Part shown: positions 13,956-28,700 of the stretch, piece after piece
Layout: each line of letters begins with the position of its first letter
How positions within the stretch are numbered: position 1 is the first letter of the stretch
Source of the DNA: Petrolisthes cinctipes
Taxonomy: Eukaryota > Arthropoda > Malacostraca > Decapoda > Porcellanidae
NCBI GenBank assembly: GCA_033782935.1
Contig: JAWQEG010000065.1
Coordinates: 1,265,001 to 1,329,000 of the forward strand
DNA length: 64,000 nt
Reading direction: 5' to 3'
Notes under the pieces: generated by a model
The model's input: the letters and a program-made list of their open reading frames with translations, nothing else
Told to the model about the DNA's origin: nothing
Databases searched by the model: none
Position numbers and translations under genes: made by a program

Positions 13956-14957
13956 AGCATGTTTTTAGCCTATATTTTGAAAATATTCTAGCACTGTGTA
14001 GGCATGTACAGATTGCTTCAGGGACCCCAAAATATAGAATTTTCGGGTGTTTTGAGCCTGAATTTGATATATAAACGGGTACAGAAGATACATGCACATA
14101 TTGACTTTGGGCATCTAAAATATCGATTTTCAGCATGTTTTGGGCCTGTACTTTGAAAATACTCTAACACTGAGTAGGCATGTACAGATTGCTTCTGGTA
14201 CCCCAAAATATTGGATTTTCGGGTGTTTTGAGCATGAATTTGAGATATAAACGGGTACTGAAGATGCATGCACATATCGACTTTTGTGCACCTAAAAGAT
14301 CGATTTTCAGTATGTTTTGAGCATGTATTTTGAAAATACTCTAACACGGAGTAGGCATGTACAGATCGCTTTTGGGACCCCTAAATATCGAATTTTCGGG
14401 TGTTTTGGGACTGAATTTGAGATATCGACTTTTTGGCACCTAAAAGATCGATTTTTAGCATGTTTTTAGCCTATATTTTGAAAATATTCTAGCACTGAGT
14501 AGGCATGTACAGATTGCTTCTGGGACCCCAAAATATTGATTTTTCGGGTGTTTTGAGCCTGAATTTGAGATATAAACGGGTACAGAAGATACATGCACAT
14601 ATTGACTTTGGGCACCAAAAATATCGATTTTCAGCATGTTTTGGGTCTGAATTTTGAAAATACTCTAACACGGAGTAGGCATGTACAGATCGCTTCTGGG
14701 ACCCCAAAATATCGAATTTTCGGGTGTTTAGGGCCAGAATTTGAGATATAAACGGGTACAGAAGATGCATGCACATATCGACTTTTGGGCACCTAAAAGA
14801 TCGATTTTCAGTATGTTTTTGGTCTGTATTTTGAAAATACTCTAATACGGAATAGGCATGTCCAGATACCTTCTGGGACCTCTAAATATCGAATTTTCGG
14901 GCGTTTTGGGACTGAATTTGAGATATCGATTTTTTTGCACCTAAAATGTCTATTTTT
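13956..14957. repeat. About 1-kb duplicated block, partner at 16451-17452
   Basis: Matches the stretch near 16451-17452 at an offset of 2,495 bp. Shared private variants include CTTCTGGTACCCC, AGATCGCTTTTGGGACCC and ATATTGATTTTTCGGG. These are absent from most other HOR copies, so the two blocks share a recent common ancestor. Confidence 0.75.
14457..14957 (+). repeat. Type Y trimer: second variant of the 501-bp HOR
   Basis: Anchors give monomers at 14457-14632 (176 bp), 14633-14809 (177 bp) and 14810-14957 (148 bp), the same long-long-short layout as type X with different diagnostic bases. The first monomer ends GGGCACCAAAAATATCG. The second has CACGGAGTAGG, ACAGATCGC and GTTTAGGGCCAGAATTTG. 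The third starts AGTATGTTTTTGG, has ACAGATACCTTCTGGGACCTC and ends CACCTAAAATGTC. X and Y often alternate (for example Y near 30560, X near 31061, Y near 31562), giving a six-monomer period of about 1,002 bp, but runs of XX also occur. Confidence 0.88.
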
Positions 14958-17900
14958 AGCATGTTTTTAGCCTATATTTTAAAAATATTCTAGCACTGTG
15001 TAGGCATGTACAGATTGCTTCTGGGACCCCAAAATATTGAATTTTCGGGTGTTTTGAGCCTGAATTTGAGATATAAACGGGTACAGAAGATACATGCACA
15101 TATTGACTTTGGGCATCTAAAATATCGATTTTCAGCATGTTTTGGGCCTGTATTTTGAAAATACTCTAACACTGAGTAGGCATGTACAGATTGCTTCTGG
15201 GACCCCAAAATATTGAATTTTCGGGTGTTTTGAGCCTGAATTTGAGATATAAACGGGTACTGAAGATGCATGCACATATCGACTTTTGTGCACCTAAAAG
15301 ATCGATTTTCAGTATGTTTTGAGCATGTATTTTGAAAATACTCTAACACGGAGTAGGCATGTGCAGATCGCTTCTGGGACCCCTAAATATCGAATTTTCG
15401 GGTGTTTCGGGACTGAATTTGAGATATCGACTTTTTGGCACCTAAAAGATCGATTTTTAGCATGTTTTTAGCCTATATTTTGAAAATATTCTAGCACTGT
15501 ACAGATTGCTTCTGGGACCCCAAAATATTGAATTTTCGGGTGTTTTGAGCCTGAATTTGAGATATAAACGGGTACAGAAGATACATGCACATATTGACTT
15601 TGGGCACCAAAAATATCGATTTTCAGCATGTTTTGGGCCTGAATTTTGAAAATACTCTAACACGGAGTAGGCATGTACAGATCGCTTCTGGGACCCCAAA
15701 ATATCGAATTTTCGGGTGTTTAGGGCCAGAATTTGAGATATAAACGGGTACAGAAGATGCATGCACATATCGACTTTTGGGCACCTAAAAGATCGATTTT
15801 CAGTATGTTTTTGGCCTGTATTTTGAAAATACTCTAACACGGAGTAGGCATGTACAGATACCTTCTGGGACCTCTAAATATCAAATTTTCGGGTGTTTTG
15901 GGACTGAATTTGAGATATCGATTTTTTGGCACCTAAAATGTCGATTTTTAGCATGTTTTTAGCCTATATTTTGAAAATATTCTAGCACTGTGTAGGCATG
16001 TACAGATTGCTTCTGGGACCCCAAAATATTGAATTTTCGGGTGTTTTGAGCCTGAATTTGAGATATAAACGGGTACAGAAGATACATGCACATATTGACT
16101 TTGGGCATCTAAAATATCGATTTTCAGTATGTTTTGGGCCTGTATTTTGAAAATACTCTAACACTGAGTAGGCATGTACAGATTGCTTCTGGGACCCCAA
16201 AATATTGAATTTTCGGGTGTTTTGAGCCTGAATTTGAGATATAAACGGGTACTGAAGATGCATGCACATATCGACTTTTGTGCATCTAAAAGATCGATTT
16301 TCAGTATGTTTTGAGCATGTATTTTGAAAATACTCTAACACGGAGTAGGCATGTACAGATACCTTCTGGGACCTCTAAATATCGAATTTTCGGGTGTTTT
16401 GGGACTGAATTTGAGATATCGATTTTTTGGCACCTAAAATGTCGATTTTTAGCATGTTTTTAGCCTATATTTTGAAAATATTCTAGCACTGTGTAGGCAT
16501 GTACAGATTGCTTCTGGGACCCCAAAATATTGAATTTTCGGGTGTTTTGAGCCTGAATTTGAGATATAAACGGGTACAGAAGATACATGCACATATTGAC
16601 TTTGGGCATCTAAAATATCGATTTTCAGCATGTTTTGGGCCTGAATTTTGAAAATACTCTAACACTGAGTAGGCATGTACAGATTGCTTCTGGTACCCCA
16701 AAATATTGAATTTTCGGGTGTTATGAGCCTGAATTTGAGATATAAACGGGTACTGAAGATGCATGCACATATCGACTTTTGTGCACCTAAAAGATCGATT
16801 TTCAGTATGTTTTGAGCATGTATTTTGAAAATACTCTAACACGGAGTAGGCATGTACAGATCGCTTTTGGGACCCCTAAATATCGAATTTTCGGGTGTTT
16901 TGGGACTGAATTTGAGATATCGACTTTTTGGCACCTAAAAGATCGATTTTTAGCATGTTTTTAGCCTATATTTTGAAAATATTCTAGCACTGAGTAGGCA
17001 TGTACATATTGCTTCTGGGACCCCAAAATATTGATTTTTCGGGTGTTTTGAGCCTGAATTTGAGATATAAACGGGTACAGAAGATACATGCACATATTGA
17101 CTTTGGGCACCAAAAATATCGATTTTCAGCATGTTTTGGGCCTGAATTTTGAAAATACTCTAACACGGAGTAGGCATGTACAGATCGCTTCTGGGACCCC
17201 AAAATATCGAATTTTCGGGTGTTTAGGGCCAGAATTTGAGATATAAACGGGTACAGAAGATGCATGCACATATCGACTTTTGGGCACCTAAAAGATCGAT
17301 TTTCAGTATGTTTTTTGGCCTGTATTTTGAAAATACTCTAACACGGAGTAGGCATGTACAGATACCTTCTGGGACCTCTAAATATCGAATTTTCGGGTGT
17401 TTTGGGACTGAATTTGAGATATCGATTTTTTGGCACCTAAAATGTCGATTTTTAGCATGTTTTTAGCCTATATTTTGAAAATATTCTAGCACTGTGTAGG
17501 CATGTACAGATTGCTTCTGGGACCCCAAAATATTGAATTTTCGGGTGTTTTGAACCTGAATTTGCGATATAAACGGGTACAGAAGATACATGCACATATT
17601 GACTTTGGGCATCTAAAATATCGATTTTCAGCATGTTTTGGGCCTGTATTTTGAAAATACTCTAACACTGAGTAGGCATGTACAGATCGCTTCTGGGACC
17701 CCAAAATATCGAATTTTCGGGTGTTTAGGGCCTGAATTTGAGATATAAACGGGTACAGAAGATGCATGCACATATCGACTTTTGGGCACCTAAAAGATCG
17801 ATTTTCAGTATGTTTTTGGCCTGTATTTTCTAAATACTCTAACACAGAGTAGGCATGTACAGATACCTTCTGGGACCTCTAAATATCGAATTTTCGGGTG

Positions 17901-19770
17901 TTTTGGGACTGAATTTGAGATATCGATTTTTTGGCACCTAAAATATCGATTTTCAGCATGTTTTGGGCCTGTATTTTGAAAATACTCTAACACTGAGTAG
18001 GCATGTACAGATTGCTTCTGGGACCCCAAAATATTGAATTTTCGGATGTTTTGAGCCTGAATTTGAGATATAAACGGGTACTGAAGATGCATGCACATAT
18101 CGACTTTTGTGCACCTAAAAGATCGATTTTCAGTATGTTTTGAGCATGTATTATGAAAATACTCTAACACGGAGTAGGCATGTGCAGATACCTTCTGGGA
18201 CATCTAAATATCGAATTTTCGGGTGTTTTGGGACTGAATTTGAGATATCGACTTTTTGGCACCTAAAAGATCGATTTTTAGCATGTTTTTAGCCTATATT
18301 TTGAAAATATTCTAGCACTGTACAGATTGCTTCTGGGACCCCAAAATATTGAATTTTCGGGTGTTTTGAGCCTGAATTTGAGATATAAACGGGTACAGAA
18401 GATACATGCACATATTGACATTGGGCACAAAAAATATCGATTTTCAGCATGTTTTGGGCCTGAATTTTGAAAATACTCTAACACGGAGTAGGCATGTACA
18501 GATCGCTTCTGGGACCCCAAAATATCGAATTTTCGGGTGTTTAGGGCCAGAATTTGAGATATAAACGGGTACAGAAGATGCATGCACTTTTGGGCACCTA
18601 AAAGATCGATTTTCAGTATGTTTTTGGCCTGTATTTTGAAAATACTCTAACACGGAGTACAGATACCTTCTGGGACCTCTAAATATCGAATTTTCGGGTG
18701 TTTTGGGACTGAATTTGAGATATCGATTTTTTTGCACCTAAAATGTCGATTTTTAGCATGTTTTTAGCCTATATTTTGAAAATATTCTAGCACGGTGTAG
18801 GCATGTACAGATTGCTTCTGGGACCCCAAAATATTGAATTTTCGGGTGTTTTGAGCCTGAATTTGAGATATAAACGGGTACAGAAGATACATGCACATAT
18901 TGACTTTGGGCATCTAAAATATCGATTTTCAGCATGTTTTGGGCCTGTATTTTGAAAATACTCTAACACTGAGAAGGCATGTACAGATTGCTTCTGGGAC
19001 CCCAAAATATTGAATTTTCGGGTGTTTTGAGCCTGAATTTGAGATATAAACGGGTACTGAAGATGCATGCACATATCGACTTTTGTGCACCTAAAAGATC
19101 GATTTTCAGTATGTTTTTGGCCTGTATTTTGAAAATACTCTAACACGGAGTAGGCATGTACAGATACCTTCTGGGACATCTAAATATCGAATTTTCGGGT
19201 GTTTTGGGACTGAATTTGAGATATCGATTTTTTGGCACCTAAAAGATCGACTTTTAGCATGTTTTTAGCCTATATTTTGAGAATATTCTAGCACTGAGTA
19301 GGCATGTACATATTGCTTCTGGGACCCCAAAATATTGAATTTTCGGGTGTTTTGAGCCTGAATTTGAGATATAAACGGGTACAGAAGATACATGCACATA
19401 TTGACTTTGGGCACCAAAAATATCGATTTTCAGCATGTTTTGAGCCTGAATTTTGAAAATACTTTAACACGGAGTAGGCATGTACAGATCGCTTATGGGA
19501 CCCCAAAATATCAAATTTTCGGGTGTTTAGGGCCAGAATTTGAGATATAAACGGGTACAGAAGATGCATGCACATATCGACTTTTGGGCACCTAAAAGAT
19601 CGATTTTCAGTATGTTTTTGGCCTGTATTTTGAAAATACTCTAACACGGAGTAGGCATGTACAGATACCTTCTGGGACCTCTAAATATCGAATTTTCGGG
19701 TGTTTTGGGACTGAATTTGAGATATCGATTTTTTGGCACCTAAAATGTCGATTTTTAGCATGTTAAAAAT

Positions 19771-22700
19771 TTTAGCCTATATTTTGAAAATATTCTAGCA
19801 CTGTGTAGGCATGTACAGATTGCTTCTGGGACCCCAAAATATTGAATTTTCGGGTGTTTTGAGCCTGAATTTGAGATATAAACGGGTACAGAAGATACAT
19901 ATACATATTGAATTTGGGCATCTAAAATATCGATTTTCAGCATGTTTTGGGCCTGTATTTTGAAAATACTCTAACACTGAGTAGGCATGTACAGATTGCT
20001 TCTGGGACCCCAAAATATTGAATTTTCGGGTGTTTTGAGCCTGAATTTGAGATATAAACGGGTACTGAAGATGCATGCACATATCGACTTTTGTGCACCT
20101 AAAAGATCGATTTTCAGTATGTTTTTGGCCTGTATTTTGAAAATACTCTAACACGGAGTAGGCATGTACAGATACCTTCTGGGACATCTAAATATCGAAT
20201 TTTCGGGTGTTTTGGGACTGAATTTGAGATATCGATTTTTTGGCACCTAAAAGATCGATTTTTAGCATGTTTTTAGCCTATATTTTGAAAATATTCTAGC
20301 ACTGAGTAGGCATGTACATATTGCTTCTGGGACCCCAAAATATTGAATTTTCGGGTGTTTTGAGCCTGAATTTGAGATATAAACGGGTACAGAAGATACA
20401 TGCACATATTGACTTTGGGCACCAAAAATATCGATTTTCAGCATGTTTTGAGCCTGAATTTTGAAAATACTCTAACACGGAGTAGGCATGTACAGATCGC
20501 TTATGGGACCCCAAAATATCAAATTTTCGGGTGTTTAGGGCCAGAATTTGAGATATAAACGGGTACAGAAGATGCATGCACATATCGACTTTTGGGCACC
20601 TAAAAGATCGATTTTCAGTATGTTTTTGGCCTGTATTTTGAAAATACTCTAACACGGAGTAGGCATGTACAGATACCTTCTGGGACCTCTAAATATCGAA
20701 TTTTCGGGTGTTTTGGGACTGAATTTGAGATATCGATTTTTTTGCACCTAAAATGTCGATTTTTAGCATGTTTTTAGCCTATATTTTAAAAATATTCTAG
20801 CACTGTGTAGGCATGTACAGATTGCTTCTGGGACCCCAAAATATTGAATTTTCGGGTGTTTTGAGCCTGAATTTGAGATATAAACGGGTACAGAGGATAC
20901 ATGCACATATTGACTTTGGGCATCTAAAATATCGATTTTCAGCATGTTTTGGGCCTGTATTTTGAAAATACTCTAACACGGAGTAGGCATGTACAGATCG
21001 CTTCTGGGACCCCAAAATATCGAATTTTCGGGTGTTTATGGCCAGAATTTGAGATATAAACGGGTACAGAAGATACATGCACATATTGACTTTGGGCATC
21101 TAAAATATCGATTTTCAGCATGTTTTGGGCCTGTATTTTGAAAATACTCTAACACTGAGTAGGCATGTACAGATTGCTTCTGGGACCCCAAAATATTGAA
21201 TTTTCGGGTGTTTTGGGACTGAATTTGAGATATCGATTTTTTGGCACCTAAAATGTCGATTTTTAGCATGTTTTTAGCCTATATTTTGAAAATATTCTAG
21301 CACTGTGTAGGCATGTACAGATTGCTTCTGGGACCCCAAAATATTGAATTTTCGGGTGTTTTGAGCTTGAATTTGAGATATAAACGGGTACAGAAGATAC
21401 ATGCACATATTGACTTTGGGCATCTAAAATATCGATTTTCAGCATGTTTTGGGCCTGTATTTTGAAAATACTCTAACACTGAGTAGGCATGTACAGATTG
21501 CTTCTGGGACCCCAAAATATTGAATTTTCGGGTGTTTTGAGCCTGAATTTGAGATATAAACGGGTACTGAAGATGCATGCACATATCGACTTTTGTGCAC
21601 CTAAAAGATCGATTTTCAGTATGTTTTGAGCATGTATTTTGAAAATACTCTAACACGGAGTAGGCATGTACAGATCGCTTCTGGGACCCCTAAATATCGA
21701 ATTTTCGGGTGTTTTGGGACTGAATTTGAGATATCGACTTTTTGGCACCTAAAAGATCGATTTTTAGCATGTTTTTAGCCTATATTTTGAAAATATTCTA
21801 GCACTGTGAAGGCATGTACAGATTGCTTCTGGGACCCCAAAATATTGAATTTTCGGGTGTTTTGAGCCTGAATTTGAAATATAAACGGGTACAGAAGATA
21901 CATGCACATATTGACTTTGGGCACCAAAAATATCGATTTTCAGCATGTTTTGGGCCTGAATTTTGAAAATACTCTAACACGGAGTAGGCATGTACAGATC
22001 GCTTCTGGGACCCCAAAATATCGAATTTTCGGGTGTTTAGGGCCAGAATTTGAGATATAAACGGGTACAGAAGATGCATGCACATATCGACTTTTGGGCA
22101 CCTAAAAGATCGATTTTCAGTATGTTTTTGGCCTGTATTTTGAAAATACTCTAACACGGAGTACAGATACCTTCTGGGACCTCTAAATATCGAATTTTCG
22201 GGTGTTTTGGGACTGAATTTGAGATATCGATTTTTTGGCACCTAAAATATCGATTTTTAGCATGTTAAAAATTTTAGCCTATATTTTGAAAATATTCTAG
22301 CACTGTGTAGGCATGTACAGATTGCTTCTGGGACCCCAAAATATTGAATTTTCGAGTGTTTTGAGCCTGAATTTGAGATATAAACGGGTACAGAAGATAC
22401 ATGCACATATTGACTTTGGGCATCTAAAATATCGATTTTCAGTATGTTTTGAGCATGTATTTTGAAAATACTCTAACACAGAGTAGGCATGTGCAGATCG
22501 CTTCTGGGACCCCTAAATATCGAATTTTCGGGTGTTTTGGGACTGAATTTGAGATATCGACTTTTTGGCACCTAAAAGATCGATTTTTAGCATGTTTTTA
22601 GCCTATATTTTGAAAATATTCTAGCACTGTACAGATTGCTTCTGAGACCCCAAAATATTGAATTTTCGGGTGTTTTGAGCCTGAATTTGAGATATAAACG

Positions 22701-25700
22701 GGTACAGAAGATACATGCACATATTGACTTTGGGCACCAAAAATATCGATTTTCAGCATGTTTTGGGCCTGAATTTTGAAAATACTCTAACACGGAGTAG
22801 GCATGTACAGATCGCTTCTGGGACCCCAAAATATCGCATTTTCGGGTGTTTAGGGCCAGAATTTGAGATATAAACGGGTACAGAAGATGCATGCACTTTT
22901 GGGCACCTAAAAGATCGATTTTCAGTATGTTTTTGGCCTGTATTTTGAAAATACTCTAACACGGAGTACAGATACCTTCTGGGACCTCTAAATATCGAAT
23001 TTTCGGGTGTTTTGGGACTGAATTTGAGATATCGATTTTTTGGCACCTAAAATGTCGATTTTTAGCATGTTAAAAATTTTAGCCTATATTTTGAAAATAT
23101 TCTAGCACTGTGTAGGGATGTACAGATCGCTTCTGGGACCCCAAAATATCGAATTTTCGGGTGTTTAGGGCCAGAATTTGAGATATAAACGGGTACAGAA
23201 GATGCATGCACATATCGACTTTTTGGCACCTAAAAGATCGATTTTCAGTATGTTTTTGGCCTGTATTTTGAAAATACTCTAACACGGAGTAGGCATGTAC
23301 AGATACCTTCTGGGACCTCTAAATATCGAATTTTCGGGTGTTTTGGGACTGAATTTGAGATATCGATTTTTTGGCACCTAAAATGTCGATTCTTAGCATG
23401 TTTTTAGCCTATATTTTGAAAATATTCTAGCACTGTGTAGGCATGTACAGATTGCTTCTGGGACCCCAAAATATTGAATTTTCGGGTGTTTTGAGCTTGA
23501 ATTTGAGATATAAACGGGTACAGAAGATAAATGCACATATTGACTTTGGGCATCTAAAATATCGATTTTCAGCATGTTTTGGGCCTGTATTTTGAAAATA
23601 CTCTAACACTGAGTAGGCATGTACAGATTGCTTCTGGGACCCCAAAATATTGAATTTTCGGGTGTTTTGAGCCTGAATATGAGATATAAACGGGTACTGA
23701 AGATACATGCACATATCGACTTTTGGGCACCTAAAAGATCGATTTTCAGTATGTTTTGAGCATGTATTTTGAAAATATTCTAACACGGAGTAGGCATGTA
23801 CAGATCGCTTCTGGGACCCCTAAATATCGAATTTTCGGGTGTTTTGGGACTGAATTTGAGATATCGACTTTTTGGCACCTAAAAGATCGATTTTTAGCAT
23901 GTTTTTAGCCTATATTTTGAAAATATTCTAGCACTGAGTAGGCATTTACAGATTGCTTCTGGGACCCCAAAATATTGAATTTTCGGGTGTTTTGAGCCTG
24001 AATTTGAGATATAAACGGGTACAGAAGATACATGCACATATTGACTTTGGGCACCAAAAATATCGATTTTCAGCATGTTTTGGGCCTGAATTTTGAAAAT
24101 ACTCTAACACGGAGTAGGCATGTACAGATCGCTTCTGGGACCCCAAAATATCGAATTTTCGGGTGTTTAGGGCCAGAAATTGAGATATAAACGGGTACAA
24201 AAGATGCATGCACATTTCGACTTTTGGGCACCTAAAAGATCGATTTTCAGTATGTTTTTGGCCTGTATTTTGAAAATACTCTAACACGGAGTAGGCATGT
24301 ACAGATACCTTCTGGGACCTCTAAATATCGAATTTTCGGGTGTTTTGGGACTGAATTTGAGATATCGATTTTTTGGCACCTAAAATGTCGATTCTTAGCA
24401 TGTTTTTAGCCTATATTTTGAAAATATTCTAGCACTGTGTAGGCATGTACAGATTGCTTCTGGGACCCCAAAATATTGAATTTTCGGGTGTTTTGAGCCT
24501 GAATTTGAGATATAAACGGGTACAGAAAATACATGCACATATTGACTTTGGGCATCTAAAATATCGATTTTCAGCATGTTTTGGGCCTGTATTTTGAAAA
24601 TACTCTAACACTGAGTAGGCATGTACAGATTGCTTCTGGGACCCCAAAATATTGAATTTTCGGGTGTTTTGAGCCTGAATTTGAGATATAAACGGGTACA
24701 GAAGATACATGCACATATTGACTTTGGGCATCTAAAATATCGATTTTCAGCATGTTTTGGGCCTGAATTTTGAAAATACTCTAACACGGAGTAGGCATGT
24801 ACAGATCGTTTCTGGGACCCCAAAATATCGAATTTTCGGGTGTTTAGGGCCAGAATTTGTGATATAAACGGGTACAGAAGATGCATGCACATATCGACTT
24901 TTGGGCACCTAAAAGATCGATTTTCAGTATGTTTTGAGCATGTATTTTGAAAATATTCTAACACGGAGTAGGCATGTACAGATCGCTTCTGGGACCCCTA
25001 AATATCGAATTTTCGGGTGTTTTGGGACTGAATTTGAGATATCGATTTTTTGGCACCTAAAATGTCGATTTTTAGCATGTTTTTAGCCTATATTTTGAAA
25101 ATATTCTAGCACTGTGTAGGCATGTACAGATTGCTTCTGAGACCCCAAAATATTGAATTTTCGGGTGTTTTGAGCCTGAATTTGAGATATAAACGGGTAC
25201 AGAAGATACATGCACATATTGACTTTGGGCATCTAAAATATCGATTTTCAGCATGTTTTGGGCCTGTATTTTGAAAATACTCTAACACTGAGTAGGCATG
25301 TACAGATTGCTTCTGGGACCCCAAAATATTGAATTTTCGGGTGTTTTGAGCCTGAATTTGAGATATAAACGGGTACTGAAGATGCATGCACATATCGACT
25401 TCTGTGCACCTAAAAGATCGATTTTCAGTATGTTTTAAGCATGTATTTTGAAAATACTCTAACACGGAGTAGGCATGTACAGATCGCTTCTGGGACCCCT
25501 AAATATCGAATTTTCGGGTGTTTTGGGACTGAATTTGAGATATCGACTTTTTGGCACCTAAAAGATCGATTTTTAGCATGTTTTTAGCCTATATTTTGAA
25601 AATATTCTAGCACTTTACAGATTGCTTCTGGGACCCCAAAATATTGAATTTTCGGGTGTTTTGAGACTGAATTTGAGATATAAACGGGTACAGAAGATAC

Positions 25701-28700
25701 ATGCACATATTGACTTTGGGCACCAAAAATATCGATTTTCAGCATGTTTTGGGCCTGAATTTTGAAAATACTCTAACACGGAGTAGACATGTACAGATTG
25801 CTTCTGGGACCCCAAAATATCGAATTTTCGGGTGTTTAGGTCCAGAATTTGAGATATAAACGGGTACAGAAGATGCATGCACATATCGACTTTTGGGCAC
25901 CTAAAAGATCGATTTTCAGTATGTTTTTGGCCTGTATTTTGAAAATACTCTAACACGGAGTAGGCATGTAGAGATACCTTCTGGGACCTCTAAATATCGA
26001 ATTTTCGGGTGTTTTGGGACTGAATTTGAGATATCGATTTTTTGGCACCTAAAATGTCGATTTTTAGCATGTTTTTAGCCTATATTTTGAAAATATTCTA
26101 GCACGGTGTAGGCATGTACAGATTGCTTCTGGGACCCCAAAATATTGAATTTTCGGGTGTTTTGAGCCTGAATTTGAGATATAAACGGGTACAAAAGATA
26201 CATGCACATATTGACTTTGGGCATCTAAAATATCGATTTTCAGCATGTTTTGGGCCTGTATTTTGAAAATACTCTAACACTGAGAAGGCATGTACAGATT
26301 GCTTCTGGGAACCCAAAAAATATTGAATTTTCGGGTGTTTTGAGCCTGAATTTGAGATATAAACGGGTACTGAAGATGCATGCACATATTGACTTTGGGC
26401 ATCTAAAATATCGATTTTCAGCATGTTTTGGGCCTGTATTTTGAAAATACTCTAACACTGAGTAGGCATGTACAGATTGCTTCTGGGACCCCAAAATATT
26501 GAATTTTCGGGTGTTTTGAGCCTGAATTTGAGATATAAACGGGTACAGAAGATGCATGCACATATCGACTTTTGTGCACCTAAAAGATCGATTTTCAGTA
26601 TGTTTTGAGCATGTATTTTGAAAATACTCTAACACGGAGTAGGCATGTACAGATCGCTTCTGGGACCCCTAAATATCGAATTTTCGGGTGTTTTGGTACT
26701 GAATTTGAGATATCGACTTTTTGGCACCTAAAAGATCGATTTTTAGCATGTTTTTAGCCTATATATTGAAAATATTCTAGCACTGTACAGATTGCTTCTG
26801 GGACCCCAAAATATTGAATTTTCGGGTGTTTTGAGCCTGAATTTGAGATATAAACGGGTACAGAAGATACATGCACATATTGACTTTGGGCACCAAAAAT
26901 ATCGATTTTCAGCATGTTTTGGGCCTGAATTTTGAAAATACTCTAACACGGAGTAGGCATGTACAGATCGCTTCTGGGACCCCAAAATATCGAATTTTCG
27001 GGTGATTAGGGCCAAAATTTGAGATATAAACGGGTACAGAAGATGCATGCACTTTTGGGCACCTAAAAGATCGATTTACAGTATGTTTTTGGCCTGTAAT
27101 TTGAAAATACTCTAACACGGAGTACAGATACCTTCTGGGACCTCTAAATATAGAATTTTCGGGTGTTTTGGGACTGAATTTGAGATATCGATTTTTTGGC
27201 ACCTAAAATGTTGATTTTTAGCATGTAAAAAATTTTAGCCTATATTTTGAAAATATTCTAGCACTGTGTAGGCATGTACAGATTGCTTCTGGGACCCCAA
27301 AATATTGAATTTTCGGGTGTTTTGAGCCTGAATTTGAGATATAAACGGGTACAGAAGATACATGCACATATTGACTTTGGGCATCTAAAATATCGATTTT
27401 CAGCATGTTTTGGGCCTGTATTTTGAAAATACTCTAACACTGAGTAGGCATGTACAGATCGCTTCTGGGACCCCTAAATATCGAATTTTCGGGTGTTTTG
27501 GGACTGAATTTGAGATATCGACTTTTTGGCACCTAAAAGATCGATTTTTAGCATGTTTTTAGCCTATATTTTGAAAATATTCTAGCACTGAGTAGGCATG
27601 TACAGATTGCTTCTGGGACCCCAAAATATTGAATTTTCGGGTGTTTTGAGCCTGAATTTGAGATATAAACCGGTACAGAAGATACATGCACATATTGACT
27701 TTGGGCACCAAAAATATCGATTTTCAGCATGTTTTGGGCCTGAATTTTGAAAATACTCTAACACGGAGTAGGCATGTACAGATCGCTTCTGGGACCCTAA
27801 AATATCGAATTTTCGGGTGTTTAGGGCCAGAATTTGAGATATAAACGGGTACAGAAGATGCATGCACATATCGACTTTTGGGCACCTAAAAGATCGATTT
27901 TCAGTATGTTTTTGGCCTGTATTTTGAAAATACTCTAACACGGAGTAGGCATGTACAGATACCTTCTGGGACCTCTAAATATCGAATTTTCGGGTGTTTT
28001 GGGACTGAATTTGAGATATCGAATTTTTGGCACCTAAAATGTCGATTTTTAGCATGTTTTTAGCCTATATTTTGAAAATATTCTAGCACTGTGTAGGCAT
28101 GTACAGATTGCTTCTGGGACCCCAAAATATTGAATTTTCGGGTGTTTTGAGCTTGAATTTGAGATATAAACGGGTACAGAAGATACATGCACATATTGAC
28201 TTTGGGCATCTAAAATATCGATTTTCAGCATGTTTTGGGCCTGTATTTTGAAAATACTCTAACACTGAGTAGGCATGTACAGATTGCTTCTATGACCCCA
28301 AAATATTGAATTTTCGGGTGTTTTGAGCCTGAATTTGAGATATAAACGGGTACTGAAGATGCATGCACATATCGACTTTTGTGCACCTAAAAGATCGATT
28401 TTCAGTATGTTTTGAGCATGTATTTTGAAAATACTCTAACACGGAGTAGGCATGTGCAGATCGCTTCTGGGACCCCTAAATATCGAATTTTCGGGTGTTT
28501 TGGGACTGAATTTGAGATATCGACTTTTTGGCACCTAAAAGATCGATTTTTAGCATGTTTTTAGCCTATATTTTGAAAATATTCTAGCACTGTGAAGGCA
28601 TGTACAGATTGCTTCTGGGACCCCAAAATATTGAATTTTCGGGTGTTTTGAGCCTGAATTTGAGATATAAACGGGTACAGAAGATACATGCACATATTGA

